From: Gonapodya sp. JEL0774 | Lineage: Eukaryota; Monoblepharomycota; Monoblepharidomycetes; Monoblepharidales; Gonapodyaceae | Assembly: GCA_027604505.1 (NCBI GenBank) | Contig: JADIIX010000049.1 | Span: 59,071-123,070, forward strand | Reading direction: 5' to 3' | DNA: 64,000 nt | Shown here: positions 38,101 through 49,056 of the stretch, piece by piece | Layout: each line of letters starts with the position of its first letter | Position numbering within the stretch: position 1 is the stretch's first letter | Notes under the pieces: generated by a model | Told to the model about the DNA's origin: nothing | Database searches by the model: none | What the model saw: the letters and a program-made list of their open reading frames with translations, nothing else | Program-made: the position numbers and the translations under genes

Positions 38101-39194
38101 GTACATGCGAGAGACATTGAAGGGCGCGGACCAGCAAATTAATGCTCGAACAACAATCTGGAGAGCGTTGTACGGCGAACTACGCTATGGGAAGCCGGTG
38201 GAGGGTTGTGGACGAATCATCAAGACATTTGGCGAGCTGGATTTCCACAAAACTTTTGAAGGCCCGCACTATTCTCGTTTGTTGACCGAGGTGTATGGCT
38301 TGGGAGAATCTGGGAACGTTGCCGGTACACGATTTCCTTTTCCTGCAGCGACGTCGATGTTTCTTCGACGACTGTTGGAGATAAACAGACATGATTCGAT
38401 CACAAACGCGGTGCAAACGGTGCGAACCAACGACCCGGAATGTGTGAATGCTATTGACTTCCCGAACCTCGTGTCCGACGAAACGGCTATTAACACAATC
38501 GAGGAGATGTTCTTCCACCCAGAGCTCCCACCTCAATCGTCTCTTGATGTCATTAACCGTCACGTGCGACACAGTCCAAAATTTGTCACGCCGTATGGGC
38601 CTTCGATACTCGGTTGCGACTGCTGTGGTGCTCGATTCGCGCCCCCTGGAACCCAAGGCACACCCGAAGAGCTGGCCGCCGTGATTCGTACTGGGAGAGC
38701 CGAGCACTTCCGGTCGGTTTATGGCGCCACGTCCTCATCCGGTTTACCGATAAAGATTGTGGAAAGGAATGGCAGACTTACAGCGCCGTCAGCACACTGG
38801 AACGGAGGAAGAGTCGTCACCAGACAATGGGTTAAGCTTTCCCAGGAAGCGCAACAAGAATACCTTGCAGGAACAGGGAACGTCGATGCCTTTGTAGAGG
38901 AAGCAATGCGATATATTGTTCAAGAAGATGAGAAAGGTGATCGCTTGCGACGGCAGAACATCTTTATTTATCACTGACACAGAACAATGTCGATTAGGCA
39001 ATATCTACTCATCCGCGATGAAAGAGGATCTCGAGACGATGTTTCGCTCATTCCTGTCAGTCGTTCGCGTGCACGGTTTTGAGAACAACGGCGATAACTT
39101 TTCAGTGCCGTGGAAACTGGGTATGGAACTTGGAAAGCAAAAGGAGCAGATTGCAAAGGACATTGTCCAAGGAGCGCGTTGGACTCTGCCCTGA
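35158..39194 (+). CDS. Large protein of unknown function with Cys-pair motifs
   Basis: Multi-exon protein of about 1,100 residues that I do not recognise. The start MASMSTATGSTTQTALESAP sits behind a good TATA box. The first intron probably runs 35339-35407, joining LEICPA to LNTKGEQHFQC. A segment near 35810-35930 (ALFTDGEIGVADVNELASLV followed by VIVAVFG) has the beta-strand and acidic loop look of a von Willebrand A or Rossmann-like fold. A middle segment has an alpha-helical Ala/Arg-rich stretch (about 36630-36840) followed by GDCTICCEQNVL, which could begin a zinc-binding site. The C-terminal half (37670-39190) is mostly two long exons, with GCDCCGARFAPPG near 38610 and a final conserved-looking PWKLGMELGKQKEQIAKDIV. 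No signal peptide or membrane segment was seen. The stop at 39192-39194 lies 54 bp from the stop of the convergent CTC1-like gene. It is coding beyond reasonable doubt, but the function is unknown. Confidence 0.7.
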
Positions 39195-39248
39195 ACTGAA
39201 CATGATTCAATATTGACTTGACTACCAGAAAGATTATGTAATTCGGTT

Positions 39249-42200
39249 TTAAAATTTGAATTCAGTTTCATAATATGCCAATTCTCTGCTGATGCATGTT
39301 GAAATATTAATGTCCTCTACTCTTGTTGCTTTTATCACCAGCCTCGGAAGTGAAAAGGTTTCTAAAGGGGCATCACCACTGCTGAGTTTTACTGTTCTCT
39401 CGGGGTACTTCTCGTCTCCTTCTCGCCGATACCTTTTCCCATAAACTACGACATCTCGGAAGATGTGGTCATCCCTGCAGATAGCTCGCAAAACGTCATC
39501 GTCAGCAGCCTCATCCTGCGAGCTCAAAGCAGCGCTGTAAATATCCTCCTGATCCTCAGCAATACTGTAGAAGTCAACATTTCGGTAGCTTATTTCACCT
39601 TTCCTCGAAGTGACCTCTTGCAGCGAAGTTTCTAGAATCGCACCAGTGCGTAACAACTCAAATACCGCTCGGGGACCTTCGAAATATACGTGTGCTTCCC
39701 CCGTTCCATCTTCCACCACTGCCCTTGCCTCAGCAGAAAAGTGGCCGCGATCTGAACCACAGGAGTTGCCGCATCGTTGATCGCGATACCGAGTGCCACA
39801 CACATCACATTGGAACCGCAGAGTAACTTCAGCAAGTGCGATAATTCTGCATGATACTTGTAAAGTGGTGCGGAGATGCAGAAGCTCAACCTCTAAGAGT
39901 TCACAGAGACAAAATCGTGGGGCTCGGGATAATGATGCGATGTCCAGTTCATTTGGTAGTCTGTTCCGCACGGAAAACCCAGCGCCATCAGTGGAGCTGA
40001 CATTCCCACATACCTCCACCGCCGTGCACGCGAGGCTGGCACAGTATATCGATCGACCACCCTTTGATGCCTTCCTGGCGCTATTCCACACCCGGATAAT
40101 GGCACCCGGAATCACCCCGAGGGGCCAGACGTGAACACTGAGATCCCAGTAAAAATCTACCACGTCGATTCCTACAAGATCTCGGATCTTCAAATACAAC
40201 ACCTTTCCGACTCGTCCAGTTCCGACTGCGAATTCGTGGAATAGCTCAACGGGGCGAGCAATGTTAGGTTTTGAAGTTCCGGACTCCAGGTTTCGCATCC
40301 ACCAAACACCACCACCCTCTCTATCCCGAAACTCTTTGGACACAATAACACCCTCAAATGACGCGAGACGTTCCAGATAGCCATGCTGTGTGCCTTTGAA
40401 CGAATGTGCGTCGTTCGAGTTAAGTACCTCGCAAACATCAGACAAATAGGGTGCGTGCGCGGAATAAACCATTTGAACTCTTGTTAGCGCTGGCGACGAC
40501 GTAGACTGCGTCACAGGATCGAACACTATCCGACCAAGAAGGTCCACTTTGATTCCGGAATTGTTTTTTGAGGAGTCGCAAGTTGGGCCAGCTGCGATTG
40601 AACCATTTGCACTTGAGGCATTGTCCATCCACAACCTATCTTCTTGTGTCATTATAGACATCGTATCATCCGACATGTCCGGTAAATTTTGACCACCGTC
40701 CTCGGGGTTAATCAGTCCACGAGATTCAAAACCGTTCCGTGAAACGATCTCGACCCTCGATTTCTTCCCAACTTCCACAACAAACTCGCCGGTTTCCCTG
40801 AGTTGTTCCTCCATGATCACTCGATGAATGCGATAGCATCGCCCGGTCTCGAGATATGCCAGCCAAGCAACGGCGTCCCCTCGAAAAATCAAGTGAGCGA
40901 AAACCGGTGCTGAGGCGACTGGGATTCTGTCCGCCTCGTCAATCGAGCCCGTGTTCGTCGTTGAATCTTCCCGAACGATCCCTTCGCAGGAGGCTGCGAA
41001 GGTGGTCTGTCCGTCAGATAACAAATGCAGTCGAGGAGCACTCACGAACGTGAACTTCACAATGATGTCAACAAAAGTATTGGCAGGAGCATCTGACTTG
41101 CTCACGTCAGCTCCGTTTTTCGAGTCTTCAACACATCCATCACTTTTTACTTCTGCAGACTCAAGGAGACCACCACGCTCCACCAAGCAAACCAGGTCTT
41201 CCTCTTTGCACCGCACCCACATTGTTATCAACCCGTTCGCCACCCGCTCCACCACAAGCTCCCACTGTTCCACCATCCACAACCCGCCAATCATAGATGG
41301 GTCAAGAGAACCGTTGATAGGCACACCTTCCGATCTCTGTACTACGAGCGGAATCCTACCGGTGATGTCAGCGAGCTCAAAGTGTCCCCGAGAGGACGCT
41401 TGAATTTTCCCCCCCAACACCGCACGATCCATCCCGACATCCGCCGGAGCCAATACGGCTAATGCATACTCTTCGCTCTCTCTCATTGCAAGCACCGCAG
41501 GGTGTCTTGACAACTCATTCAATGTAGGAAACCGGCGAACTTCGAACCCTCTTCTGGCGGCGCAGCACTCCGAGTGGTTCAGGAATGTGGTGAAAACGTC
41601 CGCGCAAGGCACATCGACGATCTCAGCGTATCGCCAACGGGTAGCGAGGGCAGCTAGCAAGCTCGGATGGTTGGGGTCGCCTGAGCCGTATACCAAGTTC
41701 CGGGGTATCAAGCGAATCAATCCTTTACGACGCAGGTCCGAATGAATTATGTGCAAGTGAATTGCATCGAGTGCAGAAGACCAAGAAGCTATAGCGACCG
41801 GCACTGGGTAGGATGGTACGACAACGTGAGCTGTGTCCGATGGAGTCAGAGACGAAACAGAGCCTCCAGAAGGGTGCGGCGCCTTGACCACCACCTCGAT
41901 AGTGGACCGAGAGCACGCGACAAGAATGCTCTTTCCGTCAATTGTTCTCGTGAGATGAACATTGTGACATTCCACTGAAGACCCCGCGCAGAGGTCTCGT
42001 GCCACTGCGATTCTATGGAAGTGAAGCTGGACTTCGCCGTCGAGTAGAACGAGCGGCGTTATAAGAATATCAGATGGAATGTTAGAGACAGTGCCGGAGT
42101 AGGAGATCATCGAAGGGGTTCCGGTAGTGCAGTCGTGTGGTGGTTTTGCCCATTGGCGGACGTTGGTGGTAACATCAGACAACAAAGTGGTGGCTCTTGA

Positions 42201-43745
42201 ATTCACATGGTTGGTCATGGCGTTCGCAGTTTCCGTCGTTGTCGCCACAGGAACCACTACCTCATCTCCAAGTACAGGCCACAATCTACTCTTCCCCTCT
42301 ACCCACGATGCTACCATCTGTCCTCCCTGAAACTGCCTCACAGCCACTTCAGTGAAAACGTAGTCAGCACCGACGCGGATCAGGTCGTGGAGGGGATATA
42401 AGCGAGGTAACTTGAAGACCACAAAGGTTGAAAAGTAAGTCGGGGCGAGGAACGGAGTCGGGGGATGGACCGAGGTTGCCGGAGAAGTAGCATTGAAGGG
42501 ATACCCGAATGATTCCAGGGGTTCCTTGCCCTTTTCTTTGTCCTTTTCAGCGGCCCTCGCGCCTTGCCCGTCGCCTGGTCCCACTTGCGGGTCCACCCCG
42601 ACGTCGCCGGCTGTCCTCTCACCATATCTTACTTCTACAACAAAAGTCTCGCCACCTGACCGGCCCTGTATCACGGGAGATTTTGCCACTACGATTCCCC
42701 GGAAAGTAAAAGACTTGATGCGGGGTATCGTTGTGCGTGTGAAAGTAACGACTGAGGGATCGATGGGTGGGGAAGGTTGGTGGGCGGTGGGATGGGAAAT
42801 GGGGGAGGGACCTGCTGGGAGGGAGTTGGGATTGGGTGAGAAAGTTCCCCATTGTAGAAAGTAACGTATGAACGTACCCATTACAGTTCCAGTTCCTTCG
42901 AGGTACCTGTTAACTGGCCTCAACGCAGCGAGCAGAGTCGGCGCGTGGAGATGCGGGAAGCGTTGGCGGTCGTCGATCCATCCCTTGGCCAGACTCTTGT
43001 CGGAACGGGGGTCAAAATCGTCCGAGGTGAAAGCGTACCTGGGGATTTTGTTGAGTGGATGGTGGCGTGGCAGGGGGATGGGGAGGTCGGTGATGAAGAG
43101 AGTACCCATGTGGAGGGAGGTTGAATTAGAGCGGCGTGCCTTAGGGAACGTGTCCGATGCATTTGAGGCACCGTTGGGCTGGTATGTGTATGATGTGATG
43201 CAGAGAGGAATACCGGACCAAGGGGATAAGGTAAAGTGAGGGAGAGTTTGTGAATTGTGGGTGACGGTGGTAGGAGTGTCTTGGGAACTCGTATTCTGTA
43301 ATATCCGCACAGAAGATGTTGTGGTTGATGGCGTGAGCTCGGAGTGATATGGTAGAGGTGCGTCCACGGGCGACGTGTAACCAGAGAGGAGGATGTCGAG
43401 CGGGGGTGGATAGACCGCATTCGATGAGGAAGGGTGGTGGAATTGGGACCGTTGGGGAGCAAAGACACAGCGCAGCGCTCCGGTTTTATCGGACACGAAG
43501 AACGAGTCAAGGTCATTCCGTGCATGCGGAGATATAGAAAGAGGCCAGCCGATGTGGAGGGTGACCGAGAGGACCGGGAGAGGGTTCGCAAAAGTTCCCT
43601 TCTCCGGCAACGAGTGCGAAGAGTGAGGGGAAGAAGCTGTGTTGCTGGTGGTGATGTTGTTGGTCCCGGCAATGAGAGACGATATGCAGATGAATTTGAA
43701 ATGGACGAGGCTTGATTCCTCGATAGTGGTCGATCCATGGCTCAT
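39249..43745 (-). CDS. CTC1: CTC1-like CST telomere complex large subunit, single exon
   Basis: An uninterrupted frame of 1,498 codons. The sequence reads as a string of OB-fold-like beta segments, for example FFVSDKTGALRCVFAP near the N-terminus and HFELADITGRIPLVVQ in the middle, resembling the nucleic-acid-binding OB folds of CTC1. Near the C-terminus (about 39755-39815) is a zinc ribbon, CDVCGTRYRDQRCGNSC, followed by VEDGTGEAHVYFEG, as in the C-terminal OB fold of CTC1 and RPA large subunits. CTC1 with Stn1 and Ten1 binds telomeric single-stranded DNA and recruits DNA polymerase alpha. Length is somewhat above human CTC1 (about 1,200 residues), partly from Ser/Pro/Thr-rich linkers. It lacks introns, unlike nearly every neighbour. 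Alternatives are another multi-OB protein such as an RPA1-like factor, but the overall size and layout fit CTC1 best. Confidence 0.65.
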   Translation of the reverse strand: MSHGSTTIEESSLVHFKFICISSLIAGTNNITTSNTASSPHSSHSLPEKGTFANPLPVLSVTLHIGWPLSISPHARNDLDSFFVSDKTGALRCVFAPQRSQFHHPSSSNAVYPPPLDILLSGYTSPVDAPLPYHSELTPSTTTSSVRILQNTSSQDTPTTVTHNSQTLPHFTLSPWSGIPLCITSYTYQPNGASNASDTFPKARRSNSTSLHMGTLFITDLPIPLPRHHPLNKIPRYAFTSDDFDPRSDKSLAKGWIDDRQRFPHLHAPTLLAALRPVNRYLEGTGTVMGTFIRYFLQWGTFSPNPNSLPAGPSPISHPTAHQPSPPIDPSVVTFTRTTIPRIKSFTFRGIVVAKSPVIQGRSGGETFVVEVRYGERTAGDVGVDPQVGPGDGQGARAAEKDKEKGKEPLESFGYPFNATSPATSVHPPTPFLAPTYFSTFVVFKLPRLYPLHDLIRVGADYVFTEVAVRQFQGGQMVASWVEGKSRLWPVLGDEVVVPVATTTETANAMTNHVNSRATTLLSDVTTNVRQWAKPPHDCTTGTPSMISYSGTVSNIPSDILITPLVLLDGEVQLHFHRIAVARDLCAGSSVECHNVHLTRTIDGKSILVACSRSTIEVVVKAPHPSGGSVSSLTPSDTAHVVVPSYPVPVAIASWSSALDAIHLHIIHSDLRRKGLIRLIPRNLVYGSGDPNHPSLLAALATRWRYAEIVDVPCADVFTTFLNHSECCAARRGFEVRRFPTLNELSRHPAVLAMRESEEYALAVLAPADVGMDRAVLGGKIQASSRGHFELADITGRIPLVVQRSEGVPINGSLDPSMIGGLWMVEQWELVVERVANGLITMWVRCKEEDLVCLVERGGLLESAEVKSDGCVEDSKNGADVSKSDAPANTFVDIIVKFTFVSAPRLHLLSDGQTTFAASCEGIVREDSTTNTGSIDEADRIPVASAPVFAHLIFRGDAVAWLAYLETGRCYRIHRVIMEEQLRETGEFVVEVGKKSRVEIVSRNGFESRGLINPEDGGQNLPDMSDDTMSIMTQEDRLWMDNASSANGSIAAGPTCDSSKNNSGIKVDLLGRIVFDPVTQSTSSPALTRVQMVYSAHAPYLSDVCEVLNSNDAHSFKGTQHGYLERLASFEGVIVSKEFRDREGGGVWWMRNLESGTSKPNIARPVELFHEFAVGTGRVGKVLYLKIRDLVGIDVVDFYWDLSVHVWPLGVIPGAIIRVWNSARKASKGGRSIYCASLACTAVEVCGNVSSTDGAGFSVRNRLPNELDIASLSRAPRFCLCELLEVELLHLRTTLQVSCRIIALAEVTLRFQCDVCGTRYRDQRCGNSCGSDRGHFSAEARAVVEDGTGEAHVYFEGPRAVFELLRTGAILETSLQEVTSRKGEISYRNVDFYSIAEDQEDIYSAALSSQDEAADDDVLRAICRDDHIFRDVVVYGKRYRREGDEKYPERTVKLSSGDAPLETFSLPRLVIKATRVEDINISTCISRELAYYETEFKF

Positions 43746-44407
43746 CAGGGTCGCCAGCGACAGCCAATCATCCCTTCCCGGGTTCCCGGTTGCGACTTCT
43801 CAAACGAGAAGCAATCCAGCAACTTCGGGTGAATAGTTTCCGAGTTCTAGACTCGTGGCGGCGAAGATTCGGTTGGGACTAGCGCTTCAAAGGCCGGCAG
43901 CTGGAGGTTATCAAGATTTTGAATTGATTCGAAATCTTGCACGGATTCGCTCACGTGTTCCGCTTTCAGACGCTTTCTGAACTACACTGGCACTTCACCC
44001 TCTCGTGTTCTTCCTCGTATGTAGGTTCGTTCTTTTGCCCAAACCTGTGAGGATTCGCATTGGGTGCTTGATCCAGTAACACAAGAAACTTCCGCACATT
44101 TTCACTTTGAATCAGGAGTTATCGACGAAGATCCCCAATGTTTTCTCCTCTGATTGCCGCTTTTTTTATGAAGCACTAAGACTTTTTGTTAGCGTCATGG
44201 GGATAGTGCGATTTTGAAGTTGGATCCCCGTAATCAAACTATCTGGGACCTCGCGATTTAAGAAATCTTTTTTTTTTCCAATACTGCACGTCTATTCAAT
44301 ACGCCCATTTTGAGCCGAATGGTGGGGCAAGTTGTCATGGAGGTCGGGGATGTTCCTGCGGAGCGGAACAACTCTGAGACCTGGACACAGGGTTCACGAT
44401 CACAGTG

Positions 44408-44414
44408 TGATAAG
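44408..44414 (+). promoter_or_regulatory. GATA-factor (AreA/NIT2-type) site upstream of nitrite reductase
   Basis: TGATAAG matches the HGATAR consensus bound by fungal nitrogen GATA activators. It lies about 100 bp before the nitrite reductase start codon, a typical position for nitrogen-regulated genes. A single site is weak evidence. Confidence 0.4.
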
Positions 44415-44433
44415 GATTGATCCACCACACAGA

Positions 44434-44440
44434 TATATAT
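44434..44440 (+). promoter_or_regulatory. TATA-like element of nitrite reductase
   Basis: TATATAT about 75 bp before the ATG and 20 bp downstream of the GATA site, compatible with a core promoter for the plus-strand gene. Confidence 0.35.
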
Positions 44441-44513
44441 GAATGTATGTCCACACAGCGCACAGTTTTCTTGACCAAGACTCCCTACAGGGCAGAGTTT
44501 CATCTCCATCATC

Positions 44514-47500
44514 ATGCCCTCGGATATCAGAAGCCATTCTTTCCATCGCGTGGTCATCGTCGGTCTGGGCATGGTCGGCCTCAAGATGTGCGAGTCGCTC
44601 ATCTCCATCGACGAACTGGCCGGCGCTTCTTCCTCGGAGTCATTCCAAATCACCGCTTTCTCGGAAGAACCCAATGCAGCTTACAATCGCATGCTACTCA
44701 CCTCCTATTTTGAACATGGCTCCGTCGAAGCGCTGACGATGAAACCTGCCAGCTGGTTTGTGGGAAAGGGCATTAAAGTGGTCAAAAGGAGAGTCACAAA
44801 GATTGATAGAGCAAGGAAGGTGGTCACTGACACTGCTGGAGCGGAAACAGAAGTATGTGTGGAGGAGCGGTGACTCGATGACGCAAATCTCTCACCACTC
44901 GCATCTAATCGTCCAGTACGATACACTTATAATTGCAACCGGATCTAACTCCTTTGTCCCTCCCATCAAAAATGTTGAAGCCCCCGGTGTCTTCGTCTAC
45001 CGAACCATCGAGGACCTTGACAACATGATTGCCTACGCCAAATCCTGCAAGCAAGCGGCTGTTCTTGGCGGAGGTTGGCTCATTGAATATTCACAAAAAC
45101 TGAATCTCGTTTTGTTATAACCCGAGAACATCTACCGATAGGCCTTCTCGGTCTTGAAGCCGCCGCCGCCCTGATGCACCTCAATCTCCAAACTACCGTC
45201 GTTGAGCGAAATCCGCACGCGCTTGCCCGCCAACTTGATGCCGAAGGTGCTAGCGTGATGATGCAAGAGCTTGACCGATTAGGACTCAACGTGGCAGTGC
45301 GCAAGGACACCAAACAGATTCTGACAAACGCAGAGGGACGCGTAAGAGGACTTGAGTTCGTGCACAAGCAGGGAACTCACAGCGGAGACGATGTTTTAGA
45401 ATGTCAGATGGTTGTGGTGAGCGTCGGTATCGCATCGAGGGATGAGTTGAGCAAGGAGTGCGGGTTGGAGGTATGTTAGCAACACATGATGACAGCACTC
45501 AGCGAATCGGGAGATCTCATGCCACGAAACTCCGACATATCCAATAGACTCATGCAAGGGGTGGTACCGTTACAGATGACGAGCTCCGCACTTCGGACCC
45601 CTCCATCTTCGCCGTCGGAGAGGCTGTTTCTCATCGGGGAATTGTATACGGGCTTGGTGAGTAATACTGGCGTTTGTGTCCATACCATCAAAATCTTACT
45701 ACAATCTCATGCAACATCCTCTTCTTCCAGTTCAACCTGGCTATGAAATGGCCCAAGTGGTTGCATCTGTGCTTGCAAAGGAACGTCACATGCGCTGCCA
45801 CGCTGGGTCCGCCCTCTCGGCACCGGCCACCAAGCGATTCTTGGGGAGTGACATGTCTACAAAACTCAAACTCGCGGGTGTGCACGTGGCGAGCTTCGGA
45901 GACTACTTTGCGGACAGGGACGGTTACAAGGGGGTGCCCGCGGCGGATGTCGTAACGGCGGTAGCCAAGGATCCGTTCGGTAAGCCTTGAATGGCAATCG
46001 ATTTTGGGCGTTGGATGGGGAGAGTGGTTTTCTTACGGTCATGTTCTTCGCACAGGGTGCTCCTACAAAAAGCTCCTCTTCTCCAAGGATGGCAAACAGT
46101 TGTACGGTGGAATCGTACGTTTTTCTCTCTAAGTAATCTATTGTTGCTCTTCAGTACATCGACTGACTCCGTTATCTGATCGTCCAAAGCTCGTGGGCGA
46201 TGCCACAACGGAGTACACCAAGCTACACACTTTGGCTCGCAGTGCAGCACCGCTCAAAGTCTCACCCTCGGAGCTACTAGGTCGCAAGAAGGGTGGTGAT
46301 ACAGAAGAGGAGGATGTGAGGTTTTCTGATCCGACCCTGGGGGCCATTTTCTGCCCCTCTCTAACTTCACACATGCAACATGTACACCTCCCAGGATCTC
46401 CCCGACGAAGCTCAAATTTGCTCTTGTAACAACGTCACCAAGAAAGCTCTCGTTGAGGCTGTTAAGGCCGGTAACAAGACCCTCCCCGCACTCAAATCCT
46501 GCACGCAGGCCGGTTTGGGCTGCGGCGGATGTGTTCCCGCGGTGACATCGATCATGAACGCGGAGATAAAGAAAATGGGAGGAACAGTGAAAAACTCTTT
46601 ATGCGAGCACTTTGACTTTTCGAGGAAGGAGGTTGGTCTTGTTGTGCACAAAATATTGACGTGGTCTGATCAATGGTTCTGGTACGTTTCAGCTATTCGA
46701 GATCGTTAAAATAACAAAAACGAAGACATTTTGGGACCTTTTGAAGACTCATGGCCGAGGTAACGGTTGTGAGGTCAGTCAATTCTCAAGTGTTCGTTTA
46801 TGAACTTGCTCGTGCTCACTCTATTGTTCTCGGCCTGACAAGGTCTGCAAACCAGCCGTCGCCTCAATTCTCGCCTCTCTTCACAACGAAAATGTCATTG
46901 CTAAGGCGCACATGCCGCTACAAGACACCAACGATAGATTCCTCGCCAACATTCAGCGAGGTGGTTCGTTTTCGGTTGTGCCTAGGATCGCCGGGGGCGA
47001 GATCACTCCGGAGGGTCTCATTGCTATCGGGCAGGTTGCCAAAGAGTTTGGACTCTACACCAAAATAACTGGTGGACAGAGGATCGGTGGGTTGTCAACG
47101 GGGAGGGCTTCCGTGTTTTGCGGAAACCTGACCACTTCCGGTTCTTCAAGACATGTTTGGTGCGCAAAAGGAGGACCTCCCGACAATCTGGGAAAAACTC
47201 ATTGCAGCTGGCTTCGAATCTGGCCACGCGTACGGAAAATCCCTGCGTACCGTCAAATCATGTGTAGGCTCCTCGTGGTGTCGGTATGGTATGAGGGACT
47301 CTGCTCGTTTTGCGATAGAGGTGGAGAACCGATATAAGGGAGTTCGGTCACCTCACAAGCTAAAGGGCGGTGTGAGTGGGTGTGTGCGAGAGTGTGCTGA
47401 GGCTCAAAGCAAGGACTTCGGCCTTATTGCTACGGAGAAGGGATGGAATGTGTAGGTTATCAGATGCTTCCGTTGCCTCCATGAAAGTGGTTTTCTGAAT

Positions 47501-48670
47501 GTACTCCACTATTTCATTTTATTTGTGCAGCTACGTAGGCGGCAACGGCGGATCCACACCGAAACACGCTCTCCTTCTGGCATCGGAAGTGCCCGAAGAA
47601 CTCGTTATCAAATATCTCGATCGGTACCTCATGTACTATATTGCTACAGCCGACAAGCTCACCCGGACTGCGCGGTGGATCGAGAAGCTAGAAGGGGGAA
47701 TTAAGCACTTGCAAGATGTCGTGATTCACGACAGCCTGGGGATTGCAGTGGAGCTGGAGGAGCAGATGGCGCACCTCGTCAGCACATACAAAGAGTGAGT
47801 CGTACTTTGAGGGGAACCGAAGGAAGCGCAGAGCATTATGTTTGCTCACTGATCGGCCGTGACATCTTCCAGCGAATGGGCGGAAGTCGTTAACAACCCG
47901 GAACTTCGAAGGCAGTTTAAGCAATTTGTGAACTCGGAAGAGACGCAGGAGAGCATCGTCATGCTCAAGAAGCGTGGTCAGATCGAGCCGGCACCGTGGC
48001 CCAAGAATGGAACCGGTGCGGGACCGTCAAAGGAAGACACGGAGGCGCTCATCCGTGAGAGTGGTGACCAATTGGAATGGGTGGATGTCGGTAAGGTGGT
48101 GAGTTCCGTGACTCACTGAGACCAAACTAAGTTTGCACCTTATGAGCACGTCGGCTTGATTGTAGGCCGATTTCGTTGACGATACAGGTCGCACGGTGAA
48201 GTACGGTGACACTCAACTCGCAGTATTCCGGACATTGTCCGGCGACGGATCCATTCAGTGGTATGCTTCTCAAAATGTGAGTTTCGTGAATATGTGAAGA
48301 TCTATTCAAGGACTATTGTGACACAAGCACAATCGACTCGTAGATGTGTCCCCACAAACGGTCCCTCGTTTTGTCCCAGGGTCTCCTCGGCGACGCCAAT
48401 GGTGTTCCCAAGGTTGCTTGTCCCTTCCACAAAAAGACATTCGCACTCACTACTGGCGAAGGTATCGACGATCCCAGCTTCTCGATCAGCACCTTCGAAG
48501 TTCGCATTGCGGGCGGGGACAGGATCGAAGTGAAGCTACCCAGCATCAAAACCCTGGATCGGGCATTAGGTACGAGTGCATGGAAAGTTGGCAAAGAGAG
48601 ACGGCGAGCGAAAAAGATTGAGGGAGGGTGCGGTGGAGCATGCGGAGGAGGGGAGGAGCTAGCGTGGTGA
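44514..48670 (+). CDS. niiA: NAD(P)H nitrite reductase, fungal NiiA type
   Basis: Reduces nitrite to ammonium in the cytosol, the second step of nitrate assimilation. Domains in order: an FAD/NAD(P)H module (VVIVGLGMVGLKMCESL, IIATGSNSFVPP, AVLGGG spliced to LLGLEAAAAL), then FAVGEAVSHRGIVYGL; a BFD-type [2Fe-2S] domain at about 46410-46540 (ICSCNNVTKKAL and CTQAGLGCGGC); the nitrite/sulfite reductase half-domain; then the sirohaem and [4Fe-4S] ligands CVGSSWC (47261-47281) and GCVREC (47378-47395). The C-terminus is a Rieske-type domain with CPHKRS and CPFHKKTF (48343-48440), and the chain ends in a Gly/Cys-rich tail. About a dozen short introns occur, for example near 45075-45140 and 45983-46060. 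All cofactor ligands are intact, so the enzyme should be functional. A nitrate reductase gene lies 14 kb downstream. Confidence 0.95.
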
Positions 48671-49056
48671 AAGAACTCTCGTTCGACTGGTCGTCCACAT
48701 TTAAAATATCTAGAGGATTTGTATCCCGCTGCATTACATAATGATCATGTATACTACTAGAAAAGTTTTATTGCTGAATAATCACAACTTTGAATCTTTC
48801 ATTGCCTGCTCAATAACACGAAGACAGAGCTGACAATTTACACTTTCCTCTCACCAATATCTGCATCGATCATAGTTCTACGAACTCTGATTTACGTCAG
48901 GTTGGGTTGTTCTTGTCACACGTCGCGCTTCCCCAGTGTTGTGACACCAGTTTTCGACTCAACCTTACAAATTTGGATCTTTCTGAGCATACTCAGTACT
49001 GAGCACAATTTCAGTGTCTTAGAGGGCGCTCAAACTCGAATCACCGAAGCTGCGTA
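48671..49056. other. Intergenic, nitrite reductase to cyclin L
   Basis: About 390 bp of AT-rich sequence between genes on the same strand. No gene or structured element was recognised. Confidence 0.45.

Larger units (their letters stand above)
43746..44513. other. Divergent promoter region, CTC1-like and nitrite reductase
   Basis: 768 bp between divergent starts, AT-richer than its surroundings. It contains the GATA and TATA elements listed separately. No gene is seen in it. Confidence 0.5.

Noticed and set aside
42920-43738. Second minus-strand open frame of 272 codons within the CTC1-like gene
   Set aside because: It overlaps the N-terminal part of the 1,498-codon frame and only reflects its Ser/Pro/Thr codon bias.
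46991-47150. Frame break inside nitrite reductase near 47090
   Set aside because: It is explained by a normal intron ending in ttcaag before 47150, after which the sequence continues DMFGAQKEDLP in frame.
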